A stretch of DNA of 64,000 nucleotides from the NCBI GenBank assembly GCA_009363875.1, contig CM018690.1, positions 38,011,445-38,075,444 on the forward strand, written 5' to 3'. The translations under genes were made by a program, and so were the position numbers. Below, piece by piece: positions 34,348 to 46,705 of the stretch (the first letter of the stretch is position 1; each line of letters opens with the position of its first letter). The notes below the pieces were generated by a model. The model saw nothing but the letters and a program-made list of their open reading frames with translations. It was not told the DNA's origin and searched no databases. This stretch comes from Mikania micrantha. Taxonomy: Eukaryota > Streptophyta > Magnoliopsida > Asterales > Asteraceae.

Positions 34348-37263
34348 TGTAACGACCCATTTTGGGGAAATATTAAAATATAATATAATTGGCGGAAAAA
34401 TTATTTACATTTTAATGTTATTTGGTGGGTGTTTTAATATTAGTTGTAAATTTCAACAATATGGTGGGTGTTTACTAACCTAACTTAGTTAGTTATAACT
34501 AGTTAAAGTTAGCTAGTAATCGAGGGACCAAAGTTGCCAATAGCTGAAAGTTGAAAAATGGAGAGTTAAAAATATTGACTTTGGTCAAAATTCACACATT
34601 CTATGTGTGTGTGAGTGTCTGTAAACGTGAGAAGGATGGAGAACAAGGAGGAAACCATAAATCTTGAAGAATTGATCAAATTGGAGCCTAGATCATGATC
34701 CATTCCTTCATGCAAGTATAGATTTGAGTTCTCTTAGCATCATACTACAACAAGGTATGAATTTTTGGGTGTTTTGGTGAAATTTTCGTGGGTGTCCTAT
34801 GAGGGTGTGGGTTTGATTGGTGAAATCAAAAATTGGGAGTTTATATGGTGTCATATGTTGATAATCATCAAGGATATCATCTAGGAACAACATTTTGTTC
34901 ATTTTCATAGAGTTTGATTTAGTTAATAAAAATGGAGTTTTTCATGTCACGAGGAAGACGAACTTGGAGTTGTAAATAGGTGTTGGATGATAGCTTAGAT
35001 GATAACCTTATGATTTATAACATTTGAAATTGTATAACATTGGTGAATTGAGGTGATTATTGACCTTGAATGATAAGAAACATAAATGGAGGATTTGTCG
35101 GGTTGGGGTGTAGTTGAATTGTGTAGGTGAAATTCCTGCACACAAGTTGTTTGATGAAATGTCAACAACTTGATTTTTACCTAATAATGTGTTCAAAGGG
35201 ATGGGTGAGGTTAATTGATTGTTATGATCACAAAAGGTGAAAATTTTGTGATTAGGGGGTAATTTGACTATAACCTAGGTGTAAATGTGTAATTGGTGAT
35301 GATAGTCAATTGGATGAAATTCGACTAGTTATAGTCAAATCTTGTATTGAACCTATTAGTTGTGATAATAGGAAACGATAGTGGGAGGAGATTTTGGTGG
35401 TGGACCACTTGTCGAGACAAGGTGATGGTGGTGAAAGCCAAGGATTAAGTCAAAGACCGGAAAAGGCCAAGTTGACTTTGGTGAAGATCCTACGGGCTAA
35501 GGTGAGTCACCTACTCACTAATTATGCAACCATAAGTCATATTAGTGTTGTTATGGGGGTGTTAAAGTTGACTAATTGGTGAATACTAGGTGTGTGTAGC
35601 ATAAAAGCAATGTATGTAGAAAATACATTGATACGCTAGAATTTGATGAATTGGTTTTGATTTGGTGTTTGGAGATTTAATTGGTGCATATGGTGTATAT
35701 GGGTGTATATATGATTGAATTGGTGTTCAACTTGGCAATGCATGAGGAATATGCGTTGTTAAGTTAGCATATGTATATAATACAACATATAGTGGCAATT
35801 GGAGTATTTGACTTAGTTGTTGGTCAAATGGTGATTAAATTGGAGTATATTAGTGTGTAGATATATGAATTTGGGGTTTGGTGTATAATTGATTATATGT
35901 GTTAAAATGTATGTTGACTTGGTGTTGGTCAACAACATGCAATTATGTGGAATATGCATGTTGGGTGTTAGGTGTTTGTTTTAGTGCATGACTTATTGGT
36001 GTTTGGTGACCAATTGGTGTATAATTGGTGTGTGTGTGCGTATTTAGAGGTTATGGTGATCAATTGGTGTATAATTGATGCATGTATGATTTTGGGTGTT
36101 TGGAGATTAAATTGGTGAATTGGTGTTTGTATATTGGGTGTGTGACAATAACATGCAATAGGTGTTATATTTGCTTAGTTATTGTAATGGAGTTAGTTTA
36201 AAAAGTGGTGTGGTGAAACAAGAATGATTCACAAGGGGTGTGAACTTCTTATTTGGAGTTTGACTGAAAATAGTCAAACAATTCACAAGTGGTGTGAATT
36301 TGGAGTTGGGTTGAATCACAAGTGGTGTGATCTTCCCATGGTGAATCTATGGTGTTTAAGTAAATCACAAGTGGCGTGATTGCTTAACTTGAGAATCCTT
36401 GGTGAAAAAGGAATTCTTAAGGAAGTGGTGTGAATCATAATTTAAATATTAATGGTTGTAGAGTTTAACACTTTAATTGTGTTTTAAAGTGTTTATGAAT
36501 ATACTTTTCAAATGTTGTATATATTGTAATTGTTGTAAATTGGGAATCCTTGGAATGAAAGGAAGTTCCAATGGGTTTGGGTGAAAAATGTAGTTCTAAC
36601 GGGTTTGGGTGGAATGACTCGTTAGTAAATCATTTTATGGTTATGTTTGATTAAGTCACCAAAGTAGGTTTGGTAGTTGATTAATATGTCCATATGGTGT
36701 TATGGAATGCATTTGGGGTTAAGGAAAAAGTTGGAAACGATTTCGGGTGTTAAAATGGGCGAAAAACTGCGCAGACACAGGTGCTGGGCGCCCAGTGCGC
36801 CCAGCAGTGCGCCCAGCATATATCAGTGCGCCCAAAGGTTCTGTAGTGCGCCTACAGTGCGCCCAACCAGTGCGCTGGACACTGAAAATTGTCTGAAATT
36901 TCGTGTGATTGACCGGGTTTATTCGGGGGGTCAATGGGGTGAACTCACTTAGTTCTTATGAACTAACACTTGATTGTTGGGTGTGTTTTCAGGTCTTAAA
37001 TAGATGCAAATGGGTGGTGCGAGCTCGAGATCGGAAGGAAAGGATCGAACTATCGTTTGTAAAACATATACTTTGGTGTAAATTACATATTGGGGTGTAT
37101 GTAATGTTTTCATATGTTTTGAAAACCTTAAACTGTAAGTTTTTGAAAGTCTTAAGTGGTAGACATGTTTTGTAAACCAAACATGTATGTGGATTTTTCT
37201 GGGACCTAAATCTGATGTTGCTTTTAAACACGTGCATGCGTGTGGGGACATTTGGGGCTTACA
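34348..37263 (+). repeat. LARD LTR B
   Basis: 2,916 bp, uninterrupted. It has two AGTGCGCCCAGC units where LTR A has one (near 36790-36820), and a CTGGGCGCCCAG palindrome (36784-36795). A 10-bp-stem hairpin AACACTTTAA/TTAAAGTGTT lies at 36467-36493, beside the site where LTR A and LTR C took insertions. Confidence 0.9.
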
Positions 37264-40237
37264 AGTTGGTATCAGAGCCAATGGTTTGAGGGATTCAAGT
37301 GCGTCATGAACACTTGAACTCAAACTTTTGTGCTTTTGATAAGAGGTGGAGGAATGTTCGATCCAGGATCCGATCTCGAAGCCGGTGTTTGAGGTTAGTG
37401 TATCTAATACCTGTATTGATTATGAATGACTAATTGTGTGGATACAATTGTGTTGTTTATGTCGATTTGGTGTTAACCAAAGTTCTAAATCAGGATGTGG
37501 GATGATGAAGTTATGGAAATGAACATGGGATGATTGTATTGTTATGCCTGGCCAGTATAACGTTACTCTTGTTGCATGATCATGACTTTAACAGAATCTA
37601 CTCAAATCGTGGTATAGAATTGTATGTGTTGTAGAAATTGTTGATTGTTATGTGTTGTATGCATAACTTGAAATAGTGTCATTGCATCTTAATTGATAAT
37701 TGATACTAGCAATTGGAGTGAATCCACAGATGTGTGGAATTACATGTAAGTCCACTGGTGTGTGGCATTGGGGTGAATTTACAGATTGTGTGGAAATACA
37801 TATAAGACCACAGGTGTGTGGCATTGGGTGAATCTACATTCGTGTGGAAATACATGTAAGACCACAGGTGTGTGGCATTGGGTGAATCCACATTCGTGTG
37901 GAAATACATGTAAGTCCACAGGTGTGTGGCATTGGGTGAATCCACATTCGTGTGGAAATACATGTAAGTCCACAGGTGTGTGGCATTAGGGGAAAATCCA
38001 CATTCGTGTGGAATATCATGTAAGATCACTGGTGAGTGACATTGAATTTATCTTGTAAGATCATAGATGTGTGAGTCTTGGTAGTAATGATATGGAGTAA
38101 ATGGTGTTAAAACATGGTAGTTGTTATTACGCATGTGGAATATGCATTATTATGTGAATTCGGGCGTGACATGTAAGTCCATTTTGGAATGGCATTGGGT
38201 TTGGCGTATAATTCCACATTCATGTGGCATGAGGGATAATTCACATGCAGGTGGGAGCTAATTTTGGTGAGACTATTAAATTTGGGTGGTTTGATATGTT
38301 GGCAATGGGTTGTTGTATAAACCTTGCATAACTAAATTCTGGTTTAGATGATCTACAAGTGGTGTAGACATTTAAATATGAATGTGGTGTTAAAAGGTGT
38401 AGTTAATCAATTTAATACTAAGTGAAATTAGTATATTGATTGACAATAGGAGAATGTATGTACCACACATATGTATGTTATATTGAGCCATAAAGGCGTG
38501 TTTGGTGTTTGGTGTGGTGTTAAAAACCGTATGTAGTGCGGATTTGGTGGTCGTGATGACTTGTTGAAAATACGAGTCATATGTTGTTTGGTGTAAATAA
38601 TGAAAGATATGTGTATTAGGATATGTGGATTATCCTTGGTTGAAATTGATTAAAAGAGAATGCTTTCTTTTTGGGTATTAATGGTGTTGACACATAGTGT
38701 CGTTATGCAATGTCAAACGTTTTGGCAAGAGTGTCGTAACTGGGGAGTGGTGACTACAAACATGTGATTGTATTAATTGGTGTGTTTGTTTGATATATGT
38801 CGTAAATAATACGTGTTTGTAGTCTGGTGTGTTAAATTGATATGGGTTGATGGATAGATTTGGAGATAAATCTTGAATTCAAACCTACATGTTGAAACTA
38901 TTATTTCATGAATGATTCACAAGTAGCGTGAACATCTATGATTATATATATGTGTGTATGTGTTGTAATAATTGAATGTAAGGAGGTAGAAATGACCTGT
39001 ATATGTGTGTTGACATTACAGGTGGTTGATTTTAATCTTTTAAAAGATATGAAAATGCTTGGGGATGATCCATAAGATTATGGACATTATTTAGGAGTTC
39101 ATGGTTGGGAGAAATGAATCTGGTAGTTTGTAAACTAGATTCAAACATAAATTATGGTTATTGTGTGGTGTAAATTGATGTAGATAATTCACAAGCAGTG
39201 TGAACCTCTATAACATTTGTGTGTTATTAGCGTGTTTAGATGATTAACAAGAAAGGGTGATTTGATGAGGATTCACATGTGGTGTGAACCTTATCAATGC
39301 TTAATGGTGCTATCTGGTATTATTTAGTCATGGTGGGCAGGTTGACTAATAGCGTCCGTTTCGTGTTTACCTATGAATTCTATTCTGTTAAGAAGGGACA
39401 CGAAACCGTTGTTGTGCATGATGTATCATCTTCACATTGATGGTCAAAGATGAAAAAAACCATTCAGGCCTGTGAGGATATGTTACGGGTGTGCATAGTT
39501 GGTGATTGGGGGTAGTTGTGATGACTATCTACCCTTGGAGGAGTTCTTGTTTAAGAACGGTTATCATTACATGTGTGGAATGATTCTGTAAGAAGTAATA
39601 TACGGTAGTATATTTCAGGAGTGGGGAGAGGGTGGATAACAAGAACATGTAGGTAAGTAGTGGTTAAAATGATAAATGAATGGATTGATGTAATCCGAAA
39701 TCATTTGAAGGCGGTGCTAGACCTTCAGAAATTGTATGTGTAGGTGCGTAGAAGAACAATCAAATTCCAAGTATGAGACTTCGTTTGTTGGAAGTTCTCC
39801 ATGGAAGGGTGCGAATGGTTCTTGTAAGCGAGGGAAATTAAGCTCACGCTTTGTTGAGCATTATAGTTATAGCTCGGATTGGCATGGTTGCTTATCGCTT
39901 AGAGCTACCGGAGATATAGAGTGGAATTTACAATACATTCCATGTGTCTTAATTGCAGTAATGCTTGGCGGGCGAATCGGCCTATGTGCCATTAGAGAAT
40001 TTGGAGAGAAATGGTGAATTGAATTGCGTCAAGAAATTGGTGGTTGTCTTAAATAGAAAGGTCAAACAATCGAGAAATGAGGCGATTAATTAGGTGATGG
40101 TGCAGCGGAAGAACCAGTGGGGTTATGATATAACGGGGGAGAATCTGAGGATGAAAAAAAAAACGAAAATTTCATTCATTTTCTTTTGATGGGTGATGAG
40201 GTTTCGGGGACGAAACCTTTGTAAGGAGGGGAGAATT
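37264..40237 (+). other. LARD internal region 2, non-coding
   Basis: 2,974 bp. It is the same as internal region 1 except for two fewer 54-bp units and a 20-bp loss near 38553, where GTGA-bounded sequence is deleted. Primer site 37267-37284; hairpin and polypurine tract 40200-40237. Confidence 0.85.
37716..38039 (+). repeat. 54-bp hairpin array, five units
   Basis: Same unit as at 31698-32129 with two units fewer (108 bp shorter), showing repeat-number change between near-identical copies. Confidence 0.88.
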
Positions 40238-42346
40238 TGTAACGACCCATTTTGGGGAAATATTAAAATATAATATAATTGGCGGAAAAATTATTTACAT
40301 TTTAATGTTATTTGGTGGGTGTTTTAATATTAGTTGTAAATTTCAACAATATGGTGGGTGTTTACTAACCTAACTTAGTTAGTTATAACTAGTTAAAGTT
40401 AGCTAGTAATCGAGGGACCAAAGTTGCCAATAGCTGAAAGTTGAAAAATGGAGAGTTAAAAATATTGACTTTGGTCAAAATTCACACATTCTATGTGTGT
40501 GTGAGTGTCTGTAAACGTGAGAAGGATGGAGAACAAGGAGGAAACCATAAATCTTGAAGAATTGATCAAATTGGAGCCTAGATCATGATCCATTCCTTCA
40601 TGCAAGTATAGATTTGAGTTCTCTTAGCATCATACTACAACAAGGTATGAATTTTTGGGTGTTTTGGTGAAATTTTCGTGGGTGTCCTATGAGGGTGTGG
40701 GTTTGATTGGTGAAATCAAAAATTGGGAGTTTATATGGTGTCATATGTTGATAATCATCAAGGATATCATCTAGGAACAACATTTTGTTCATTTTCATAG
40801 AGTTTGATTTAGTTAATAAAAATGGAGTTTTTCATGTCACGAGGAAGATGAACTTGGAGTTGTAAATGGGTGTTGGATGATAGCTTAGATGATAACCTTA
40901 TGATTTATAACATTTGAAATTGTATAACATTGGTGAATTGAGGTGATTATTGACCTTGAATGATAAGAAACATAAATGGAGGATTTGTGGGGTTGGGGTG
41001 TAGTTGAATTGTGTAGGTGAAATTCCTGCACACAAGTTGTTTGATGAAATGTCAACAACTTGATTTTTACCTAATAATGTGTTCAAAGGGATGGGTGAGG
41101 TTAATTGATTGTTATGATCACAAAAGGTGAAAATTTTGTGATTAGGGGGTAATTTGACTATAACCTAGGTGTAAATGTGTAATTGGTGATGATAGTCAAT
41201 TGGATGAAATTCGACTAGTTATAGTCAAATCTTGTATTGAACCTATTAGTTGTGATAATAGGAAACGATAGTGGGAGGAGATTTTGGTGGTGGACCACTT
41301 GTCGAGACAAGGTGATGGTGGTGAAAGCCAAGGATTAAGTCAAAGACCGGAAAAGGCCAAGTTGACTTTGGTGAAGATCCTACGGGCTAAGGTGAGTCAC
41401 CTACTCACTAATTATGCAACCATAAGTCATATTAGTGTTGTTATGGGGGTGTTAAAGTTGACTAATTGGTGAATACTAGGTGTGTGTAGCATAAAAGCAA
41501 TGTATGTAGAAAATACATTGATACGCTAGAATTTGATGAATTGGTTTTGATTTGGTGTTTGGAGATTTAATTGGTGCATATGGTGTATATGGGTGTATAT
41601 ATGATTGAATTGGTGTTCAACTTGGCAATGCATGAGGAATATGCGTTGTTAAGTTAGCATATGTATATAATACAACATATAGTGGCAATTGGAGTATTTG
41701 ACTTAGTTGTTGGTCAAATGGTGATTAAATTGGAGTATATTAGTGTGTAGATATATGAATTTGGGTTTTGGTGTATAATTGATTATATGTGTTAAAATGT
41801 ATGTTGACTTGGTGTTGGTCAACAACATGCAATTATGTGGAATATGCATGTTGGGTGTTAGGTGTTTGTTTTAGTGCATGACTTATTGGTGTTTGGTGAC
41901 CAATTGGTGTATAATTGGTGTGTGTGTGTGTGTTTAGAGGTTATGGTGATCAATTGGTGTATAATTGATGCATGTATGATTTTGGGTGTTTGGAGATTAA
42001 ATTGGTGAATTGGTGTTTGTATATTGGGTGTGTGACAATAACATGCAATAGGTGTTATATTTGCTTAGTTATTGTAATGGAGTTAGTTTAAAAAGTGGTG
42101 TGGTGAAACAAGAATGATTCACAAGGGGTGTGAACTTCTTATTTGGAGTTTGACTGAAAATAGTCAAACAATTCACAAGTGGTGTGAATTTGGAGTTGGG
42201 TTGAATCACAAGTGGTGTGATCTTCCCATGGTGAATCTATGGTGTTTAAGTAAATCACAAGTGGCGTGATTGCTTACCTTGAGAATCCTTGGTGAAAAAG
42301 GAATTCTTAAGGAAGTGGTGTGAATCATAATTTAAATATTGATGGT
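40238..42346 (+). repeat. LARD LTR C, truncated by an Athila insertion
   Basis: The first 2,109 bp of the LTR end at GATGGT, where the Athila LTR begins. The remainder of this LTR and the first 240 bp or so of the following internal region are missing. Confidence 0.88.
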
Positions 42347-44075
42347 TGATGTGTTGCAAAACACATCTGTTTTTCCTTTTGTTTCTATTGAGTTTCTGTA
42401 CAGTTTTATTCGATTTAGAGTCGATTTATGCTGGTTCTTCACAATTCTGTAATTTCATGCTTGCAGGTAATAAACATGTCATTTTGGTGCAAAAGATAAA
42501 ACAATTGAGCTTCCGGTTGGAAAAGAACAAACCCGAAGACAAAAGAAGTCAAAAGCTGGAAATTTACCTTGTCGCGCTACGCGACGACCAAAGAAAACCC
42601 TGTCGCGCTACGCGACAGGTGGAAATGACTGAAATGCCCCTCACTTAATAATGCCGGTTGACCCGACTATTTTGTCGGGTAGTGGAACCCGTCGCGCTAC
42701 GCGAAGGGTTTGGAGGAACCTGTCGCGCTACGCGACAGGGTTAAATTTCCAGAATTTCGAGTTTTAAACTTTGGAAACGGCTGGAGTTATGGAGATTCGA
42801 CTTGGGACGATCAGAGAAGACCTTGGAGGCGATTAGAGGCTAGAGAACGAGATTGGAGTCGATCTTAATCATCGGGAAGCCCTAGACGAGTGATCCGAAG
42901 GGTGTAACATGATCGGTTTACTTTGTTTATCTTGTTTCTCATGTTTTCTTACTTTAAACAGATTATGTATTGTTTACATATGATGTTTCTTGGCTAAACT
43001 CTTAGAACTATCTAGGTTAAATGATTATGCATGTTTGATTTTGGTTTATTTCGGTTTTGGAATATTATGATGTGAATGATTTATGATTTAAAGACTTGGT
43101 TTGGAATATTGGATGTGTATGTGTGTCTTTGGTTGTTGAATGACTGATATTATGTTCCTCATGTGTCTTGGTGATTGTCTGTCACATAATAGGTGCATGC
43201 TAGAATCAATTACTGTGTGTTTTTGATTAGTGGATGAGTTGCTTAGGCCGAGTGATTCATAGGAATGTTTTATCAAGATTTAATAGTTAAGATGTGCAAC
43301 TTGCTTCAATAGCCGTGAGGTGAGGAGTTGTCGATAAGTCTTGGATATTGGATTTCTAGTTAGAGCTTTCGTGAGAAGATCTTTCTAATTTGTCTATCAA
43401 ACCTTGTTTATCGAGTCCAATAGGAAAACCCAAGTTATCCTTAGCATTTAAGTGAACTGTGACTTTCGCGCCGTGAGGTAGAGTGTTTAACAGTTCTTTC
43501 TTAGGTGTTTTGAGATTATCGTACTGTGAGGTAGATAATCTAGCGGATACTTCATAAGTAGTTGGATGACCTGTGAGGGAAATCCATGTGTCCGGTGGTT
43601 TAACGGCTTTTAGGATCCTTAGTTGACTATCCTTGAGAAGGGTCGAGGGTGCTCTAGGTTTCCTTTGAGTTTAGTATTATAAGATCCCGGTATCACATTA
43701 GTTCCATCCCGAGAGAACCTTGTCAAGCATGTATATGATTCAAGCCTAGGTAGTGTTTCTTTTCTTCTCTGGTTTAGTCTTTGTTTGCTCGTCTGTTTTA
43801 GTTTATTTAAGTCATTCTTAGTTTTGTTAGAAAACCCCCCTCCTTATTATTATTTTATTTAAGTACAAATTTTGTATAGATAAGTCATAGAGTCTAGTTA
43901 GTGCAGTCTATAGAAGTCTGTGGGTTCGATATCCGGACTTACTTTTGTCTTGCTACATACGATAGGTACACTTGCCTGTCGGTAGCTTAGGTTTTAGAGA
44001 GTCTAGATTTATTACTTAGTGTCTAGTTTAGAGTCGGTTTTTAGTTAGTTTATTAGCTAAGCTCCGTCGACATCA
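42347..44075 (+). repeat. 5' LTR of the Athila-type element
   Basis: 1,729 bp, starting TGATG and ending CATCA, a perfect 5-bp terminal inversion. It carries a cluster of TCGCG-CTA-CGCGA hairpins at 42571-42739 and a hairpin ACCCGAC/GTCGGGT at 42661-42680. At least four differences from the 543-bp 3' LTR remnant were noticed by eye. Confidence 0.85.
42571..42739 (+). repeat. TCGCG/CGCGA hairpin cluster in the Athila LTR
   Basis: Four hairpins share loop CTA: GTCGCG/CGCGAC (42571-42585), CCTGTCGCG/CGCGACAGG (42599-42619), AACCCGTCGCG/CGCGAAGGGTT with one G-A mismatch (42686-42710), and CCTGTCGCG/CGCGACAGG (42719-42739). The cluster is repeated in the 3' LTR (about 48813-48983). Confidence 0.85.
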
Positions 44076-44081
44076 AGTTTT

Positions 44082-44099
44082 TGGCGCCGTTGCCGGGGA
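44082..44099 (+). promoter_or_regulatory. Primer binding site, Asp tRNA (Athila type)
   Basis: TGGCGCCGTTGCCGGGGA lies six bases after the LTR end. This is the characteristic primer site of Athila and related plant gypsy elements. Confidence 0.88.
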
Positions 44100-44243
44100 C
44101 TTCTTAGTCGATTGCGCTTACTAGTTATTGTTCTTATCTGTGCATAATTGTGTTTATTTTGCTTTTCAATTTTAGTTTATTTTTATTTTGTTTTGTTTAT
44201 TTCTTTTTGATTTGCTTTTATTTGATTGCAGGTTTGGTAGTGT

Positions 44244-46705
44244 ATGCCCCACCTACGCTCACACGGACCGCCACCTGAGCTTTCTTTGCCATCAAGGAGC
44301 GATTCGCGGGACTTTTCTGAAGGTTCTACGAGCGAGGTAAGTGCTTCTACTCCCATTTCTGTTGATCTTTCTGAGCACACACCGTCTTCTTCTTCTACTT
44401 CTTCTACTCACTCTAGTCCACGCGTGCCTTTTGATCCACGAATGGCAGCACGTCGTACTGTTCACCAGCAGGCAACTGCGGGCTTCACGGGGCTTAACAA
44501 CCCCATTACACCGCCACCGATCCCGAATGAAAATTCGTGGCAGATTCCTTCATATATCACGACCGCTATTAATAATGCTCAATTTAGCGGTCGTGATGAT
44601 GAAGATGCACCCGCACACCTTGCTCGACTCACACGCATCTGTGGCACCTTTAATCTTCAAGGGGCCACCGAAGATGCGATTTTCATGCACCTATTCCCCT
44701 TTTCTTTGTCGGGGCGAGCTGCTACTTGGCTCGATTCTCATCCTCCAGGCACTTTCACTACTTGGGTTAGCCTTCGGGATGCTTTTCTTAAAAAGTACTT
44801 CCCACCTGCCAAGGCCGCCCGCCTGAGAGATGAGATCCATTCATTCCGAATGGCCCCTGATGAGCCTTACTATCTTGCGTGGGAAAGATTTCAAAATCTT
44901 CTTAGCCGATGCTCCCAGCATGGTTTGTCTGAATGGGCCCTTGTAGAGAAATTCTACAATGGGCTCACATATGAGACTCGTGCCAGATTTGACACTTCTG
45001 CAGGAGGCCACCTCATGGGTAAGAGGGATGTGGCCGAATGCAATGATCTTTTTGAGAGCTTCGCTCAGGCCGAGCATGAGCAGCGGTCATCAAATAGGAA
45101 TTCCACTCCTATTGCTAGTTCCTCCTCTTCTACAAGAGGAGTTCACCATGTCAATGTGGACACTAGTGTTGCTGCTGCTCTTGAGTCTTTAGCTAGGGAT
45201 GTCAAGGAGTTGAAGATGAGAGTAGATAGGTGTGAGATATGCAGAGGTGGTCATGCCACTTCTGAGTGTTTAGTGAGCCAGGAGCAGGCGAATTATGTAG
45301 GAGGACAGGGTAGGTTTGGTCAGTCTTATAACCCCGGTTGGGGAAATCATTCAAACCAAACTTATAGATCTTCAGGTAATCCCCCTGGTTTTCATTCTGG
45401 TCAAAACCAGGGGCAGGGGCAGCCGAGTGGTAGTTCTGGTAGCACTGTAGGTGCTGGTGGTGGTTTGGGTAGGATAGAGGAATTGTTGACTCAGTTAGTG
45501 GCTAAGGATGCCACTACACAAAGATCCTACATGAACATGATGTTCTCCTCAAGAACCAGCAATCTGCGTTCTTGGATTTACAAAGAACAGTTGGTGACAT
45601 TGCCAAACGGTTGGATGAACGGCCTCAGGGTCAGTTCCCGGGTCAGCCCCAAACCAACCCAAATGCCCATGTTAAGGCGGTCACTACTCGTTCTGGAGGA
45701 GGTAGAGGAGAGGTGTTCATACCACCAGTGTTAGTAGAAGTTGAGGAGAGCGAGAGGGTGATCCCACCGGTTGATGTAGATGAGGAGGAACTGGTGGATG
45801 AGGAGATTGAGATGGAGACTCCTGGGAGGGTGCAAACGAGGCTAGTCCCAGCAAGTACCGCACCAACCAGTGAGTCTCTAGTTGAGAAACCGGTAGTTGG
45901 GAAGAAACCGGTCATGTGTAAACCCACACCGGAGATTGATCTTACCCGTGTTCCTTATCCCGCGCGCTTAACTAATCAAAAGCATGCGAAGGAATACGGG
46001 CACTTCCTTGATATTTTCAGACAATTGAAGATCAATCTCCCACTCATTGATGTCCTTCAGCGTATTCCTAAATATGCTAAGTTTCTAAAAGAATTGCTGA
46101 AGTCTAAGGACCGTTTGGGAGAGGAAGCCAACGTGCCATTGAGTGCGGGTTGTTCCGCGGTGATCTTAAACAAGCTTCCCGAAAAGCTTGCAGATCCGGG
46201 AATGTTTACTATCCCGTGCTTGTTTGGAGATGATGTAAGGAGGTATGCTCTGGCGGACTCAGGGGCTAGCATCAATCTGATGCCATATTCTTTATATGAG
46301 AAGCTAGCCCTTGGTGATTTGTCCCCCACACGCATGACGTTATCGTTGGCAGACCGGTCGGTTAAGTGTCCACGGGGGATTTTGAAGAATGTGTTAGTCA
46401 AAGTGGATAGGTTTGTGTTTCCCGTGGATTTTGTGGTGATGGATATGGAGGCGGACACGGCGGTTCCCATCATTCTTGGGCGCCCATTCTTGCGCACCGC
46501 TAAGGCTATCATAGATGTATATGAGGGAAAACTCACTTTTAGAGTGGGTGATGAGAGCGTTTGTTTGAAGGTAGCAAATTCTATGAGAGCCGGTGGTGAG
46601 TTAGTCCATCGAATGGAGGGGTGGTTTTGGCTAGTGATGATGTCGGTGTGCATGAAGTTGTGGGAGGAGGACCATGGGATATTGGTGATCGTGGTCCTGA
46701 TTTGA
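44244..46705 (+). pseudogene. Athila-type gag-protease, frameshifted
   Basis: The first frame (44244-45734) starts MPHLRSHGPP and holds the plant gag domain (about residues 113-279: LFPFSLSGRAATWLDS, AWERFQNLLSRC, FYNGL) and one CCHC-like knuckle CEICRGGHATSEC (about 330-342). One base appears to be missing near 45535-45541. The true continuation (VLLKNQQSAFLDLQRT) is in the next frame (open 45572-46705), which carries the aspartic protease ADSGASINLMPYSLYEKL (near 46250) and IILGRPFL (near 46480). The frame then drifts, probably by another single-base change near 46620, and stops with no reverse transcriptase. Gag would package the RNA and protease would mature Gag. As it stands only Gag up to about residue 430 is normal. 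Confidence 0.88.

Noticed and set aside
42346..42648. 100-codon frame over the Athila LTR start (also at 48524-48871)
   Set aside because: It lies in LTR DNA and reads through the TCGCG hairpins; no conserved domain and no proper start context.
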